Shown here in pieces: positions 7,592-17,205 of a DNA stretch of 64,000 nucleotides (within the stretch, counting starts at the first letter, position 1; each line of letters opens with the position of its first letter). The translations under genes and the position numbers were made by a program. The DNA comes from Pandoraea sp. PE-S2T-3 (lineage in GTDB: Bacteria; Pseudomonadota; Gammaproteobacteria; Burkholderiales; Burkholderiaceae). Under the pieces are notes generated by a model. That model worked only from the letters and a program-made list of their open reading frames with translations, was not told the DNA's origin and made no database searches. The DNA is taken from positions 186,001 to 250,000 of the forward strand of contig NZ_NGUQ01000037.1 in assembly GCF_002179965.1 (NCBI RefSeq). Reading direction: 5' to 3'.

Positions 7592-8482
7592 TCAGAACTT
7601 GTAGTCCGGGTTCTTCGGATCGAAGGTGGCGTCAGTCCATTGTTCCTTGCGCACTTTCTCGAAGCGCATTTCCTCCGTTTTCTGCCCTGCGGCATCCCAC
7701 GCCTCGATGCCGCGCGGGCGCCCCGTCTTCAGATCGATGAGTACACGCGACTTGTTGGCATAGTGTTGCGGCGGCCCGGACGGGGCATCCCATTCCAGTG
7801 CCAGCATGCGCACGCCATTCACTTCGGATACCGAAATTCTGGCGGGCTTCTCCGGCAGCCCTGCGGCGCGGAAGCTGCGGCCATCATGCGCAATCTGCTC
7901 CGCGATGAAGCCGAAGCCGAGATCGCGCACGGTGTGATTCGACTGCGAGCGCGCCAGTGTGCCGTCAATGCTGCTCCAGATCGACGTGAATCCGAGAATG
8001 CCGCCCAGATGGCCGTACATCTCTTTGGGATTTTTGTTCTCGTCGTAGATGATTTCCTGACCGCTGTGGGCACCGTCAGGCAGCCACTTGGTATAGATCT
8101 GCAAGGGCTTCTCGCGAATTTTCACGAGCATGCGGTCGGGCGTGGTTTGCCATTGGTTGTTGATGCGTTCGTGTCGCGTCAGCTCGTATTGGTACTCGGG
8201 CATCGCGGCCGACTCGGCTTTGAGAAAGCGCACGAGGGCTTCGGGGTTGAGCGCCTGCATGCCGGCGACGATGGCGTCGTCGCTCATCTTCGCGAGTTCG
8301 CCGCTCTTGATGGTTTGCGAGAGCCATTGCGTTTGCTGTGCGACGGGCATCGCGGCGAGTTTGGCGACGTCCGCATCGCTGGTCTGTGCGTTGATGTGGG
8401 GCGCGGTGAGCATGCCAATGGCAACCGCAAGCGGTGCGAGGGCAGTGCCCAGCCGCAAGCGGGGGGCGTGAAACGTGGACAT
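7592..8482 (-). CDS. Exported DUF1571 domain protein (296 aa)
   Basis: A signal peptide is visible at the N terminus (RLRLGTALAPLAVAIGMLTA, with an AxA-like end at HINAQ). The mature part contains the DUF1571-like core: YQYELTRHERINNQWQTTPD, then RMLVKIREKPLQIYTKWLPD followed by GQEIIYDENKNPKEMYGHLG. Such proteins are periplasmic and of unknown function; parts resemble LolA/lipoprotein-carrier-like beta folds, but that is inference. The start at 8482 (MSTFHAPRL) has AGGGAGA upstream and gives a proper signal sequence. It follows the fadD-type gene on the same strand, separated by a long hairpin. Confidence 0.85.
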   Translation of the reverse strand: MSTFHAPRLRLGTALAPLAVAIGMLTAPHINAQTSDADVAKLAAMPVAQQTQWLSQTIKSGELAKMSDDAIVAGMQALNPEALVRFLKAESAAMPEYQYELTRHERINNQWQTTPDRMLVKIREKPLQIYTKWLPDGAHSGQEIIYDENKNPKEMYGHLGGILGFTSIWSSIDGTLARSQSNHTVRDLGFGFIAEQIAHDGRSFRAAGLPEKPARISVSEVNGVRMLALEWDAPSGPPQHYANKSRVLIDLKTGRPRGIEAWDAAGQKTEEMRFEKVRKEQWTDATFDPKNPDYKF

Positions 8483-8538
8483 GGGTTTTGTCTCCCTGAA
8501 TCGACGGTAGCCTGTGCCGAGATGACACAGGGCAGGCC

Positions 8539-8578
8539 GCGCGGCGCACGCAGGGGTTGCCTGCGTGACGCGCCGCGC
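8539..8578 (-). other. Long stable hairpin between fadD-type gene and DUF1571 gene
   Basis: GCGCGGCGC (8539-8547) and ACGCAGG (8548-8554) pair with CCTGCGT (8560-8566) and GCGCCGCGC (8570-8578). There is a 3-base bulge and a 5-base loop, giving 16 base pairs that are nearly all G-C. There is no T-run, so it is not a classical terminator. It could stabilise a processed 3' end or attenuate read-through into the DUF1571 gene. Confidence 0.7.
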
Positions 8579-8586
8579 GACACCGG

Positions 8587-10356
8587 TCATGCGTGCGGGG
8601 GTGGGGGCGCCGCAGGCGTGGCCTCGGCCGGTCCTGGCTCGCGCAGTTCGCGCCGCAGGATCTTGCCGACGGTCGTCTTGGGCAGTTCGCCCTGACGGAA
8701 TTCAACGATGCGCGGCACCTTGTAAGCGGTCAGGTGCTCGCGGCAGTGGGCGAGCAGTGCCTCGGCCGTGAGTTGAGAGTCCTTGGCGACCACGACGAGC
8801 TTCACGCGCTCGCCGGCCACCGGGTCGGGCACGCCGACGACGGCGGCTTCACGCACGCCGGGGTGCAGCGCCACGACGTCCTCGATCTCGTTGGGATAGA
8901 CGTTGAAGCCCGAGACGAGAATCATGTCTTTCTTGCGATCGATGAGCCGCACGAACCCGTTCGCGTCCATCACGCCGATATCGCCGGTCAGCAGCCAGCC
9001 GTCGGCGTCGAAGGTCTTCGCCGTATCTTCGGGACGCTGCCAGTAGCCGCGCATGACCTGCGGCCCGCGCACGCAAAGCTCCCCCGGCTCGCCGAGATCG
9101 GCCCACGTGCCGTCGTCGCGTTTGAAGCGTACGTCGGTCGACGGTGCAGGCAGGCCGATGGAACCGGAGAATTCCATGTCATCGATGTGGGCGAGATCGA
9201 TCGGATTCATCGTGACGATCGGCGAGCATTCCGTAAGGCCGTAGCCCTCGATGATCGGCTTGCCGGTGACCTGCTTCCAGCGCTCGGCAATCGCGCGTTG
9301 TGTCGCCATGCCGCCCGCGAGCGAGAGCTTGAGCTTTGAGAAATCGCGGGCGCGGAATCCTTCGTCTTCGAGCAGTCCGTTGAACAGCGTGTTGACGCCC
9401 GCCACGCCGGAAAACGTCTCGTTGCGAATGATGTACACAACCTTCTTCACATCGCGCGGGTTGGCAATCAGGATGTTGCGTCCGCCCAGACTCATGAACA
9501 TCAGGCAGTTCACGGTCAGCGAAAAGATGTGATACATCGGCAGCAGCGACAGGTTCGTCTCAATCTCGTCGGTGAGCTGATCGGCAATCCACGCTTCGGC
9601 TTGCAGCAGGTTGGCGAGCACGTTGCCGTGCGTGAGCATCGCGCCTTTCGCGAGCCCGGTCGTGCCTCCGGTGTATTGCAGAAAGGCCAGATCGTCGCGG
9701 GTCAGCGGCACCGGGGAGAGTTGCTGTGCGGTGCGTGCCTTGGCGCCTTCGGCCAGTGCATGCTTGAGGGAGATGGCTTGCGGCAGATCGTACGGCGGCA
9801 CTTGTTTCGCCACGCGCCGCATGATGAAGTTCACGAGGCGGCCCTTGGCATTCAGCCCCTCGCCGAGCAGGTCGCCGATCTGCGTGATGACGACATCGCG
9901 CACTTCAGAGCCGGGGAGTGATGCCTGCAACGTCTTCGCGAAATTCTCGAACACCACAATCGTGCGCGCACCGCTGTCGCGCAATTGGTGCGAGAGTTCG
10001 CGCACGGTGTAAAGCGGGTTGACGTTCACGACGACGGCACCGGCGATCAGCGTGCCGAACAGGCAGATCGGGTACTGGAGGCAGTTGGGCATCATCAGCG
10101 CCACACGGTCGCCCTTGCGCACGCCTCGCGATTGCAGCCACGCGGCAAACGCACGCGCCTGCTTTTCCACCTGTGCATAGGTGATGTCGCTGCCGAGGCT
10201 CACGAACGCGGCGCGTTCACGGTACTTGCCGATCCACTCGTCGAAAGCCTGCACGAGCGATTCGTAGCGCGTGACATCGATTTCCGCCGGTACGCCTGCC
10301 GGATAGGTGTTCAGCCACACGCGGTCTTCGCGGTCTTGTTGCACAGCTTGGTCCAT
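8587..10356 (-). CDS. fadD: Long-chain fatty acid-CoA ligase (589 aa)
   Basis: An AMP-forming acyl-CoA synthetase that activates free fatty acids with ATP and CoA at the inner membrane. The P-loop-like motif YTGGTTGLAKGAMLTHGN, the YGLTECSP motif and the adenylation-domain hinge LTGDIGVMDANGFVRLIDRK are all present. The C-terminal lysine motif is LPKTTVGKILRRELRE. The length fits bacterial FadD (about 560). ATG at 10356 has GGAGGAGGAG just upstream. It is the last gene of the five-gene minus-strand beta-oxidation operon, 35 bases after the thiolase. Preference for long chains is a family inference. Confidence 0.93.
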   Translation of the reverse strand: MDQAVQQDREDRVWLNTYPAGVPAEIDVTRYESLVQAFDEWIGKYRERAAFVSLGSDITYAQVEKQARAFAAWLQSRGVRKGDRVALMMPNCLQYPICLFGTLIAGAVVVNVNPLYTVRELSHQLRDSGARTIVVFENFAKTLQASLPGSEVRDVVITQIGDLLGEGLNAKGRLVNFIMRRVAKQVPPYDLPQAISLKHALAEGAKARTAQQLSPVPLTRDDLAFLQYTGGTTGLAKGAMLTHGNVLANLLQAEAWIADQLTDEIETNLSLLPMYHIFSLTVNCLMFMSLGGRNILIANPRDVKKVVYIIRNETFSGVAGVNTLFNGLLEDEGFRARDFSKLKLSLAGGMATQRAIAERWKQVTGKPIIEGYGLTECSPIVTMNPIDLAHIDDMEFSGSIGLPAPSTDVRFKRDDGTWADLGEPGELCVRGPQVMRGYWQRPEDTAKTFDADGWLLTGDIGVMDANGFVRLIDRKKDMILVSGFNVYPNEIEDVVALHPGVREAAVVGVPDPVAGERVKLVVVAKDSQLTAEALLAHCREHLTAYKVPRIVEFRQGELPKTTVGKILRRELREPGPAEATPAAPPPPHA

Positions 10357-10391
10357 CGTCTCCTCCTCCCAGAGGTTGTCTCCTACCTCGC

Positions 10392-11711
10392 TCAGCGCTC
10401 CAGAATCGCGACCACGCCCTGACCGCCGGCGGCACAGATCGAAATCAACCCGCGCCCGCCACCGCGCTGCGCGAGCAGCTTGGCGAGCGTAGCCAGAATG
10501 CGTCCGCCGGTTGCCGCAAACGGATGGCCGCAGGCGAGCGAACTGCCATTCACGTTGAGCCGCTGACGGTCGATGCTGCCGAGCGGCGCTGCGAGGCCGA
10601 GCTTGTCGCGGCAGTACTGCGGGTCTTCCCACGCCTTGAGGGTGCAGAGCACCTGCGCGGCGAAGGCTTCGTGAATCTCGTAGAAATCGAAGTCCTGAAG
10701 CGTGAGTCCGGCTTGCGCCAGCATGCGCGGGACGGCATAGGCCGGGGCCATCAGCAGGCCTTCGCGTTGGCTTTCGTCGGGGTTGAAGAAGTCGACGGCG
10801 GCGGTTTGCGAATACGTGAGATAGGCGAGTACCGGAATGTCGTGTGCGCGCGCCCAATCTTCACTGGCCAGCAGCACGCATGACGCGCCATCGGTGAGTG
10901 GCGTGGAGTTGCCGGCGGTCAGCGTGCCTGTCGCGCTGCGGTCGAAGACCGGCTTGAGGCTTTCGAGTTTTTCCAGCGTCAGGTCGGGACGCAGATTGTT
11001 GTCGCGTTGCAAGTTGCGGAACGGCGTCATCAGATCGAGGAAGAAGCCGCGTTCGTACGCCTCGGCCAGATGCTCATGGCTCGCCAGCGTGAGCGCGTCC
11101 TGCGCCGCGCGTTCGATCTGCCAGCGTTTTGCCATCAACTCGCAGTGTTCACCCATCGACAGGCCCGTGCGCGGCTCGCCGTTGCGAGGCAGCGAGGGGC
11201 TGAACAACATGCCCGGGCGCACTTTGGCAAATGCCCCGAGCTTGCCGCCGGTGCTGCGCTGACGATTTGCTTCCAGCAGAATCTTGCGCAGCTGCTCGTT
11301 CACGCCGATGGGGGCGTCCGACGCGGTATCGACGCCGCCCGCAATGGCCACGTCGATCTGACCCAGCGCGATCTTGTTGCCGGTGAGGATCGCTGTCTCC
11401 AGCCCGGTGCCGCAGGCTTGCTGCACGTCGTAGGCCGGGGTTTGTGGCGCAAGCGTGGTGGAGAGTACCGATTCGCGCGTCAGGTTGAAGTCGCGGGCGT
11501 GCTTGAGCACGGCGCCGGCGGCCACTTCGCCAAGCGTTTGGCCATGCAGCGAGAAGCGGTCGACGAGGCCCTGAATGGCAGCGGTGAGCATGTCCTGATT
11601 CGAGGCGGTCGCGTACGCAGTGTTCGAACGCGCAAACGGGATGCGGTTGCCGCCGAGAATCGCGACGCGGCGCAAGGCAGGGGCAGGCGCGGTGGGTTTG
11701 AAGGCGCTCAT
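10392..11711 (-). CDS. fadI: Acetyl-CoA C-acyltransferase, FadI-like thiolase (439 aa)
   Basis: A thiolase that cleaves 3-ketoacyl-CoA to acetyl-CoA and a shortened acyl-CoA. The nucleophilic Cys100 lies in VQQACGTGLETAI. The active-site His is in YEIHEAFAAQVL, the conserved Asn/His block is GSSLACGHPFAATGGRI, and the second Cys is in ICAAGGQGVVAILER. Length and the central EDNN-like region (RDNNLRPDLTLEKLESLKPV) match FadI rather than short PhaA-type thiolases. Its ATG at 11711 overlaps the TGA of the MaoC gene by four bases (ATGA), showing translational coupling. Confidence 0.92.
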   Translation of the reverse strand: MSAFKPTAPAPALRRVAILGGNRIPFARSNTAYATASNQDMLTAAIQGLVDRFSLHGQTLGEVAAGAVLKHARDFNLTRESVLSTTLAPQTPAYDVQQACGTGLETAILTGNKIALGQIDVAIAGGVDTASDAPIGVNEQLRKILLEANRQRSTGGKLGAFAKVRPGMLFSPSLPRNGEPRTGLSMGEHCELMAKRWQIERAAQDALTLASHEHLAEAYERGFFLDLMTPFRNLQRDNNLRPDLTLEKLESLKPVFDRSATGTLTAGNSTPLTDGASCVLLASEDWARAHDIPVLAYLTYSQTAAVDFFNPDESQREGLLMAPAYAVPRMLAQAGLTLQDFDFYEIHEAFAAQVLCTLKAWEDPQYCRDKLGLAAPLGSIDRQRLNVNGSSLACGHPFAATGGRILATLAKLLAQRGGGRGLISICAAGGQGVVAILER

Positions 11712-12964
11712 GAACGGTCCGGGGTTAGCGATGCGGTCGGGGAAGTCGGGGGAAGGCTGGTGGCGGCGGTGTTTGATGCGTCTGCTGCGTCTGCTGCTTC
11801 CGCTGCGTCCGTTGTGCTCTCTGTGTGTGCTGTCGTGGGTGCCGCGTCGAACGACTGCCAGCGTCCGCGTAGATGCGGCACGGTGCCGGTGGCGTCGCGC
11901 AGTTCGAACACATTGCCCGCCGAGTGGGGCGTATCGAGCGCGCTGACCCATTTGGTGGCGGTGCTGCGCTCACGCCAGAGCGTGGCTTCACCGGGCAGCC
12001 GCAAGGGTGTCTTGAACTCCACCAGCAGGTCGAGTTGGTCGCCTGCCTGCGCGGGCAATACGGTGGCGAGCGAGCGCGCAAAACTCCACATGCCGTGGAT
12101 GATCGGTCGCTCGAAGCCGAACAGTTTCGCGGTCAGCGGCCACAGGTGAATCGGGTTGTAGTCGCCGGAGACTCGCGCGTAGCGGCGGCCGAGATCAGCA
12201 GGCGCCAAAAACTTCTCAGAAGTCACCAGCGTCGCATCTGCGCGGAGTTCGCTTCGATACGGTGCACCGAGCGGGTCTTTGACGCCGGTGCGCAGGTAGA
12301 GGCTTTCGCCCGTCCAGACAATATTGCCGTCGCGGCGCGCGGTCGTCAGCACCGTGAACACCTGGCCCTTATCGTGCGCGTACAGCGCGCCGCACTGCAC
12401 GTGCAGATCGAGACGATCGCCGACCGACAGGCGGGCGAACTGACGGTTGTGGTTCGCCAGATGCACCATGCCGAGCATGGCGAACGGAAACGCGCGGTCG
12501 GTCATCAGCAGCATGTGCTGGGCGAACGCGAGCAGATGCGGCCACGTGGGCGGCACGCCGTGTGCGGGCGAAAACCCGCAGAGGCTCGCGTAGCGCGCGA
12601 TGTCGTCGGCGTCGAGCCGCACATCGCGGCGCTCGAAGGCAATCGACGGCATCGGTTGTGGGCGGGCGGGCTTTCGCGACGAGCCCAGCGCGCGCAGATA
12701 GAGCATCAGCGGCGACGGCGGGCGGGTGACGTGGCGGACCTCCCGCGCAGGCGGCGTGTCGGGCCAGATGGCGGACCACAGCGTCGCCGGCGTGATTTGT
12801 GACGGCGAGCCATGGCCGGGGGACGCCCCGACGCGCGCAGCGGAAGCGTCAGGCGGGGTGCCGCCGGCACCGCTGCCTGCCTGCGCACGTGATGAAGTGG
12901 CCGACTCGGCGGGGATATCCGCCGTAGCTACCGCGTCTTGCGATGACAAATGGTCGTCCGGCAT
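11708..12964 (-). CDS. MaoC-family (R)-enoyl-CoA hydratase-like protein (418 aa)
   Basis: A MaoC-type hot-dog protein that would hydrate 2-enoyl-CoA to (R)-3-hydroxyacyl-CoA. The C-terminal half holds the hydratase signature ARVSGDYNPIHLWPLTAKLF with catalytic D268 and H273, followed by RPIIHGMWSFARSLA. Residues 105-225 look like the first hot-dog repeat without that signature. The first 75 residues are low-complexity, and the tail (about 371-418) is an Ala/Thr/Ser-rich extension encoded partly by 9-base repeats. It lies between the FabG4-type reductase and the thiolase, coupled to both, and supplies the hydration step of the operon. ATG at 12964. Confidence 0.88.
   Translation of the reverse strand: MPDDHLSSQDAVATADIPAESATSSRAQAGSGAGGTPPDASAARVGASPGHGSPSQITPATLWSAIWPDTPPAREVRHVTRPPSPLMLYLRALGSSRKPARPQPMPSIAFERRDVRLDADDIARYASLCGFSPAHGVPPTWPHLLAFAQHMLLMTDRAFPFAMLGMVHLANHNRQFARLSVGDRLDLHVQCGALYAHDKGQVFTVLTTARRDGNIVWTGESLYLRTGVKDPLGAPYRSELRADATLVTSEKFLAPADLGRRYARVSGDYNPIHLWPLTAKLFGFERPIIHGMWSFARSLATVLPAQAGDQLDLLVEFKTPLRLPGEATLWRERSTATKWVSALDTPHSAGNVFELRDATGTVPHLRGRWQSFDAAPTTAHTESTTDAAEAADAADASNTAATSLPPTSPTASLTPDRS
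11778..11813. repeat. 9-base tandem repeat in the MaoC gene tail
   Basis: Four imperfect copies of GCGTCTGCT lie end to end. They encode the Ala/Asp/Ser-rich C-terminal tail, and expansion or contraction would keep the reading frame. Confidence 0.75.
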
Positions 12965-12966
12965 GG

Positions 12967-14406
12967 TCACGCTCCCAGCAGACTTTGGCCACACACGCGC
13001 ACGACCTGTCCGGTCAGCGCCCCCGATGCCGGATGGGCCAGCCACGCGATGGTCTCGGCAACGTCGACCGGCTGACCGCCTTGCCCCAGCGAATTCATAC
13101 GCCGGCCGGCTTCGCGAATTGCGAACGGTACGGCGGCGGTCATCTGGGTTTCGATAAATCCGGGCGCAACGGCGTTGATGCTCATGTGCCGTTCTGCAAG
13201 CAAAGGCGCCCACGCCTCAACCATGCCGATGACGGCCGCCTTCGACGCGGCGTAATTCGTCTGGCCCCGGTTACCCGCAATGCCGCTGATCGACGCCACG
13301 CCGACAATGCGGGCCCGCTCGCGCAACGTGCCGGCTTCCAGTAGCGCAGCGTTCAGGCGTTGCGGTGCACCGACGTTGATGTCGAGCACGCTTTGCCATT
13401 GCGCTTCGCTCATGCGGGCAAGCGTTTTGTCGCGCGTGATGCCGGCGTTGTGCACGAGGATGTCGAGGCCTGCCGGGGCGACGACGGCCAGATGCGCCCG
13501 GAGGATGGCTGCGGCGTCCGGCGCGGCGATGTCGCAACTCAGCGGACTGCCGCCCAACTTTGTTGCGACGGCGCTCACGGCTTCCTGCGCGGAGGGGATG
13601 TCGACGCACACGACATGCGCGCCGTCGCGGGCCAGCACGGTCGCAATGGCCTCCCCGATACCGCGCGCGGCGCCGGTGACGACGGCGGTCTGCCCCGAGA
13701 GCGGACGCTGGTCGCGCATGGGCGGCGTGTCGAAGACGGGGTCTTGCAAAGTGGCGACCTGGCCGCTGACGTACGCCGCGCGAGGCGAGAGGAAGAAGCG
13801 AAGCGTCGAGTGCAGCGACTCGCGGGCGGCTGGCGCGACGTAGAGCAACTGCGCGGTGGCGCCGCGTTTGAGTTCCTTTGCCAGTGAGCGGACGAAGCCT
13901 TCGAGCGCGCGCTGGGCGGTGCTGGCTTGCGGTGTCGCGGCAAGATGCGGTGGCAGTCCGAACACGAGCACGCGCGCGCAGCGATCCAGCGAGGCGAGGG
14001 TGTCGTGGAAGAAGGTGTAGAGCGAGGTGAGTTCATCGGTGCTGGCGATCGCGCTGGCGTCGAAGATCAGGGCTTTCGGACGCACACCCTCGGCCGGATT
14101 GAAACGCCCGCTCATGGTGCCGGCCTGATTGGCGCGCGCAATCCAGTCGAGGCGATCGGCGTGCGCGAGGCTCGGCACGCCCAGCCAGTGCAACTCTCGC
14201 GCGAGTGTGGGTAACAACGGCGCATCGCCCGCGCCACCCACAACGGTCAGCGGCGGCGAGATGGCGTGCGCCGAGGCGTCGGCATCGGGTTCGCCGTAAG
14301 CGGGCATGCGCTCAAGCGGAACAGGGCGGGGCAGCCCCAGCGCATTGGCCAGCTTGCTGCCCACAGCGGAGTTGGCAAAGGCGAGATATCGGTCGGACGT
14401 CGTCAC
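12967..14406 (-). CDS. High-molecular-weight FabG-type 3-oxoacyl reductase (479 aa)
   Basis: An SDR of the long FabG4 class. Residues 1-235 form a degenerate, flavodoxin-like N-terminal domain. Residues 238-479 are a normal catalytic SDR domain: TGAARGIG at 244-251, NAG at 320-322, and Y385/K389 in NYAASKAAVIG. In the operon it would oxidise (R)-3-hydroxyacyl-CoA made by the MaoC hydratase, replacing the FadB dehydrogenase; the direction is inferred from context. It ends two bases before the MaoC start and begins 138 bases after fadE. Reductase activity on ACP substrates is the alternative. Confidence 0.9.
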   Translation of the reverse strand: MTTSDRYLAFANSAVGSKLANALGLPRPVPLERMPAYGEPDADASAHAISPPLTVVGGAGDAPLLPTLARELHWLGVPSLAHADRLDWIARANQAGTMSGRFNPAEGVRPKALIFDASAIASTDELTSLYTFFHDTLASLDRCARVLVFGLPPHLAATPQASTAQRALEGFVRSLAKELKRGATAQLLYVAPAARESLHSTLRFFLSPRAAYVSGQVATLQDPVFDTPPMRDQRPLSGQTAVVTGAARGIGEAIATVLARDGAHVVCVDIPSAQEAVSAVATKLGGSPLSCDIAAPDAAAILRAHLAVVAPAGLDILVHNAGITRDKTLARMSEAQWQSVLDINVGAPQRLNAALLEAGTLRERARIVGVASISGIAGNRGQTNYAASKAAVIGMVEAWAPLLAERHMSINAVAPGFIETQMTAAVPFAIREAGRRMNSLGQGGQPVDVAETIAWLAHPASGALTGQVVRVCGQSLLGA

Positions 14407-14544
14407 GGCGCTAAGATCCTTTGGCGATGTTGGTCAGCGTCTTTCGAGGGGCGTTGGTGCGGTGAGGCGTCGATACGTGGGTACGTTGATGCATCGACGC
14501 ATCGGTTCCACCGTGCAATTGCACAAGCGTGCAAGCGCAGGCGA

Positions 14545-17058
14545 CTATGTCGTCGCCTCGTGCGCTACCGCTTCGCCAGCATCATCATTCTGTTTCGACT
14601 GGCGCACGTCGGCAGCACGGCCGAAGTCAGCCGGGAAGTCATCGACCGCCACGGCTCGCGCGGCGTAGTCCGCGTATTGCGCGAGCGTGCGTTGCTCTTG
14701 CGCCGTGATGAGTTGCAGCCGTGCGGCGTTTTCCACCCATTCGGCGAACTCGGGCAGGCTCTGCGGCATCGTCGGCAAGCGGCCTTCCTTGACGGCAGTG
14801 CGCAGGCGTTGTTCGATGACGGTGACCTGCGGCGTCATCTTGAAGACGATCTCGCCGTAGGCCAGTTCATCGATCTCGGGGCGCGGCGAATAGCTGCCTG
14901 CAATCAGGCGCTCGCGGGCATCGCCCGGCGTTTGCATCAGCTCGGCCACCTTGGCCGCGAGCGCGTCGGAAGGCTTGGCATACGGCAGGCCGAGCGGCGT
15001 GAGCTTCCAGCGCATCCACCACGCAACAGGGCGCGACGGGTAGTTCGCCAGCACACCCTCGAAGGCTTCGCGAGCCTGCCAGAGGGCGTCCTGCGCGGCC
15101 CAGTGCACGAGCGGCAGGTCGGCCTCGGGGCGTCCTTCGTCCTCGAAGCGCTTGAGCGTTGCCGTGAGCAGGAACAATTGCGAGAGGATGTCGCCCAGAC
15201 GCCCCGTGATGCTCTCGCGGCGCTTGAGCGAGCCGCCCAACACGGCCATCGACACGTCCGATGCAATCGCCAGCAGCGTGGACATGCGGTTCGCGCCCCG
15301 GTAGTAGGCGTGCAGTTCCGGTGCGGCGGCCGAGGGCACGGCCGAGAAGCGCGCGTGCGTGATGCCCTGCAACGCGCCGCGCACGATGTTGCTGGTGACG
15401 AACGTGAGGTGCCCGAACAGCGCGTCGTCGAACGCGCGCACGGCGGCAGTGTGGTCTTGCGTCTGCGCGGCGGCGAGTTCCTTCAGCACATACGGATGGC
15501 AGCGAATGGCGCCCTGACCGAAGATCATCAGGCAGCGCGTCATGATGTTGGCGCCCTCGACAGTGATCGACACCGGAATCTGCTGATAAGCGCGGGCAAG
15601 GAAGTTGTTCGGGCCCATGCAGATGCCTTTGCCCGCGACGACGTCCATGCCGTCATTGACGACTTTGCGCGCGCGCTCGGTCACGTGGTATTTCGCAATG
15701 GCCGAGATGACGGACGGCTTCTCGCCAAGGTCGACGGCGAGCGCGGCCATACGGCGTGCGGCGTCCATCGCGTACAGATTGCCGGCCATGCGTGCGAGCG
15801 CTTCCTGCACGCCTTCGAACTTGCCGATGGGCGTGCGGAACTGGCGGCGCACGGCAGCGTAAGCGCCCGTGGCACGCACGGCGATCTTCGAGTAGCCGAC
15901 GTTGGACGACGGCAGCGAGATGGCGCGACCGGCCGCAAGACATTCCATGAGCATGCGCCAGCCCTTGCCGACCTGTGCCTGACCGCCGATGACCCAGTCG
16001 AGCGGAATGAACACATCCTTGCCGGAATTCGGGCCGTTCTGGAAAACGGCGTTGAGCGGCCAGTGACGGCGCCCGATGACCACGCCCGGATGATTCGTCG
16101 GAATGAGCGCGCAGGTGATGCCGGGCTCGTCATCACTGCCGAGCAGGTGGTCGGGGTCGAGCGCGCGGAAGGCGAGGCCGAGCACCGTGGCAATCGGCCC
16201 GAGCGTGATATAGCGCTTGTTCCACGTCACGCGAAAACCGAGCGTTTCGCGGCCCTCGAACGTGCCGCGACAGACGATGCCGACGTCGGGGATGGCTGCG
16301 GCGTCTGAGCCGGCATAGGGGCTCGTGAGAGCAAAGCAGGGGATTTCGTCGCCCTTCGCCAGACGCGGAAGGTAGTAGTTCTTCTGTGCTTCAGTGCCGT
16401 AGTGGAGCAGCAGCTCTGCCGGGCCGAGCGAGTTGGGCACCATGACCGAGACGGCCGCCGCCGAGCAGCGCGACGCCAGTTTCATCACGACCTGCGAGTG
16501 CGCGTATGCGGAGAATTCGAGGCCGCCGTAGCGCTTGGGAATGATCATGCCGAGAAAGCCGGCTTCCTTGGCGTATTGCCATGCTTTAGGCGGCAGGTCT
16601 TGCCAGACCTGTGTGCTCTCCCAGTCGTTGGACAGATCGCACAGATGCTCGACCTGATCGTCCATGAACGCCTGTTCTTCCGAGGAAAGCTTGGGGGCAG
16701 GGAACGCCGAGAATTTCTGCCAGTCGGGGCGGCCCGAGAACAGGTCGGCATCCCACCAGACGCTGCCGGCTTCGATGGCATCTTTTTCGGTGTCCGACAT
16801 TTCCGGCATGATGGTGCGGAACTTGGCCAGCATGGGGGCGGTGACCCATGCACGGCGCAGCGGTCCGATGCTCAGTACGAGCGACGGCAAGATGAACACG
16901 ACGGCCAGAATAACGGTGGCGATCGGGCTAGTCAGTTCGGCGACGGCGCCGGCGCCCACCCAGAGAACGGTGGCGATCAGCCACTGCCATGCGTGCGCAC
17001 GATAGAGGAGCAGGGCGCTCACTCCGGCGACAAACGCGAGAATCCATAGGATCATCAT
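14545..17058 (-). CDS. fadE: Acyl-CoA dehydrogenase FadE (837 aa)
   Basis: The flavin enzyme for the first oxidation step of beta-oxidation, of the long membrane-anchored FadE type (E. coli FadE is 814 residues). Two hydrophobic segments open the protein (residues 1-23 and about 27-67). The dehydrogenase core follows: CFALTSPYAGSDAAAIPDVG, GPNSGKDVFIPLDWVIGG, IGKFEGVQEALARMAGNLYA and ITVEGANIMTRCLMIFGQGA. The C-terminal 300 residues are the DUF1974-like extension typical of FadE. ATG at 17058 has GGAGGA upstream. It is 147 bases downstream of the tetR gene; that spacer holds a CGCGCTAGCGCG palindrome (17113-17124). Confidence 0.96.
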   Translation of the reverse strand: MMILWILAFVAGVSALLLYRAHAWQWLIATVLWVGAGAVAELTSPIATVILAVVFILPSLVLSIGPLRRAWVTAPMLAKFRTIMPEMSDTEKDAIEAGSVWWDADLFSGRPDWQKFSAFPAPKLSSEEQAFMDDQVEHLCDLSNDWESTQVWQDLPPKAWQYAKEAGFLGMIIPKRYGGLEFSAYAHSQVVMKLASRCSAAAVSVMVPNSLGPAELLLHYGTEAQKNYYLPRLAKGDEIPCFALTSPYAGSDAAAIPDVGIVCRGTFEGRETLGFRVTWNKRYITLGPIATVLGLAFRALDPDHLLGSDDEPGITCALIPTNHPGVVIGRRHWPLNAVFQNGPNSGKDVFIPLDWVIGGQAQVGKGWRMLMECLAAGRAISLPSSNVGYSKIAVRATGAYAAVRRQFRTPIGKFEGVQEALARMAGNLYAMDAARRMAALAVDLGEKPSVISAIAKYHVTERARKVVNDGMDVVAGKGICMGPNNFLARAYQQIPVSITVEGANIMTRCLMIFGQGAIRCHPYVLKELAAAQTQDHTAAVRAFDDALFGHLTFVTSNIVRGALQGITHARFSAVPSAAAPELHAYYRGANRMSTLLAIASDVSMAVLGGSLKRRESITGRLGDILSQLFLLTATLKRFEDEGRPEADLPLVHWAAQDALWQAREAFEGVLANYPSRPVAWWMRWKLTPLGLPYAKPSDALAAKVAELMQTPGDARERLIAGSYSPRPEIDELAYGEIVFKMTPQVTVIEQRLRTAVKEGRLPTMPQSLPEFAEWVENAARLQLITAQEQRTLAQYADYAARAVAVDDFPADFGRAADVRQSKQNDDAGEAVAHEATT

Positions 17059-17205
17059 GTCTTCCTCCCTTTCGGTACGGCCTTCCTGCGGAAATGGGCC
17101 CGCCGGAGCGGGCGCGCTAGCGCGGGGGCTGTCATCGTTGAGCCGTCTGACGGCGCGCGGTGTGTGGCGCGCCGGCGACGGCTTCTTGTCAGACCATCTG
17201 GCGCG

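Noticed and set aside
8587-10857. A 756-residue version of the acyl-CoA ligase
   Set aside because: The added 167 N-terminal residues overlap the thiolase gene in another frame, and a strong ribosome site precedes the ATG at 10356.
14266-16308. A 680-codon open frame antisense to fadE
   Set aside because: Same explanation; it also runs through the fadE/fabG boundary, which no real gene would be expected to do.
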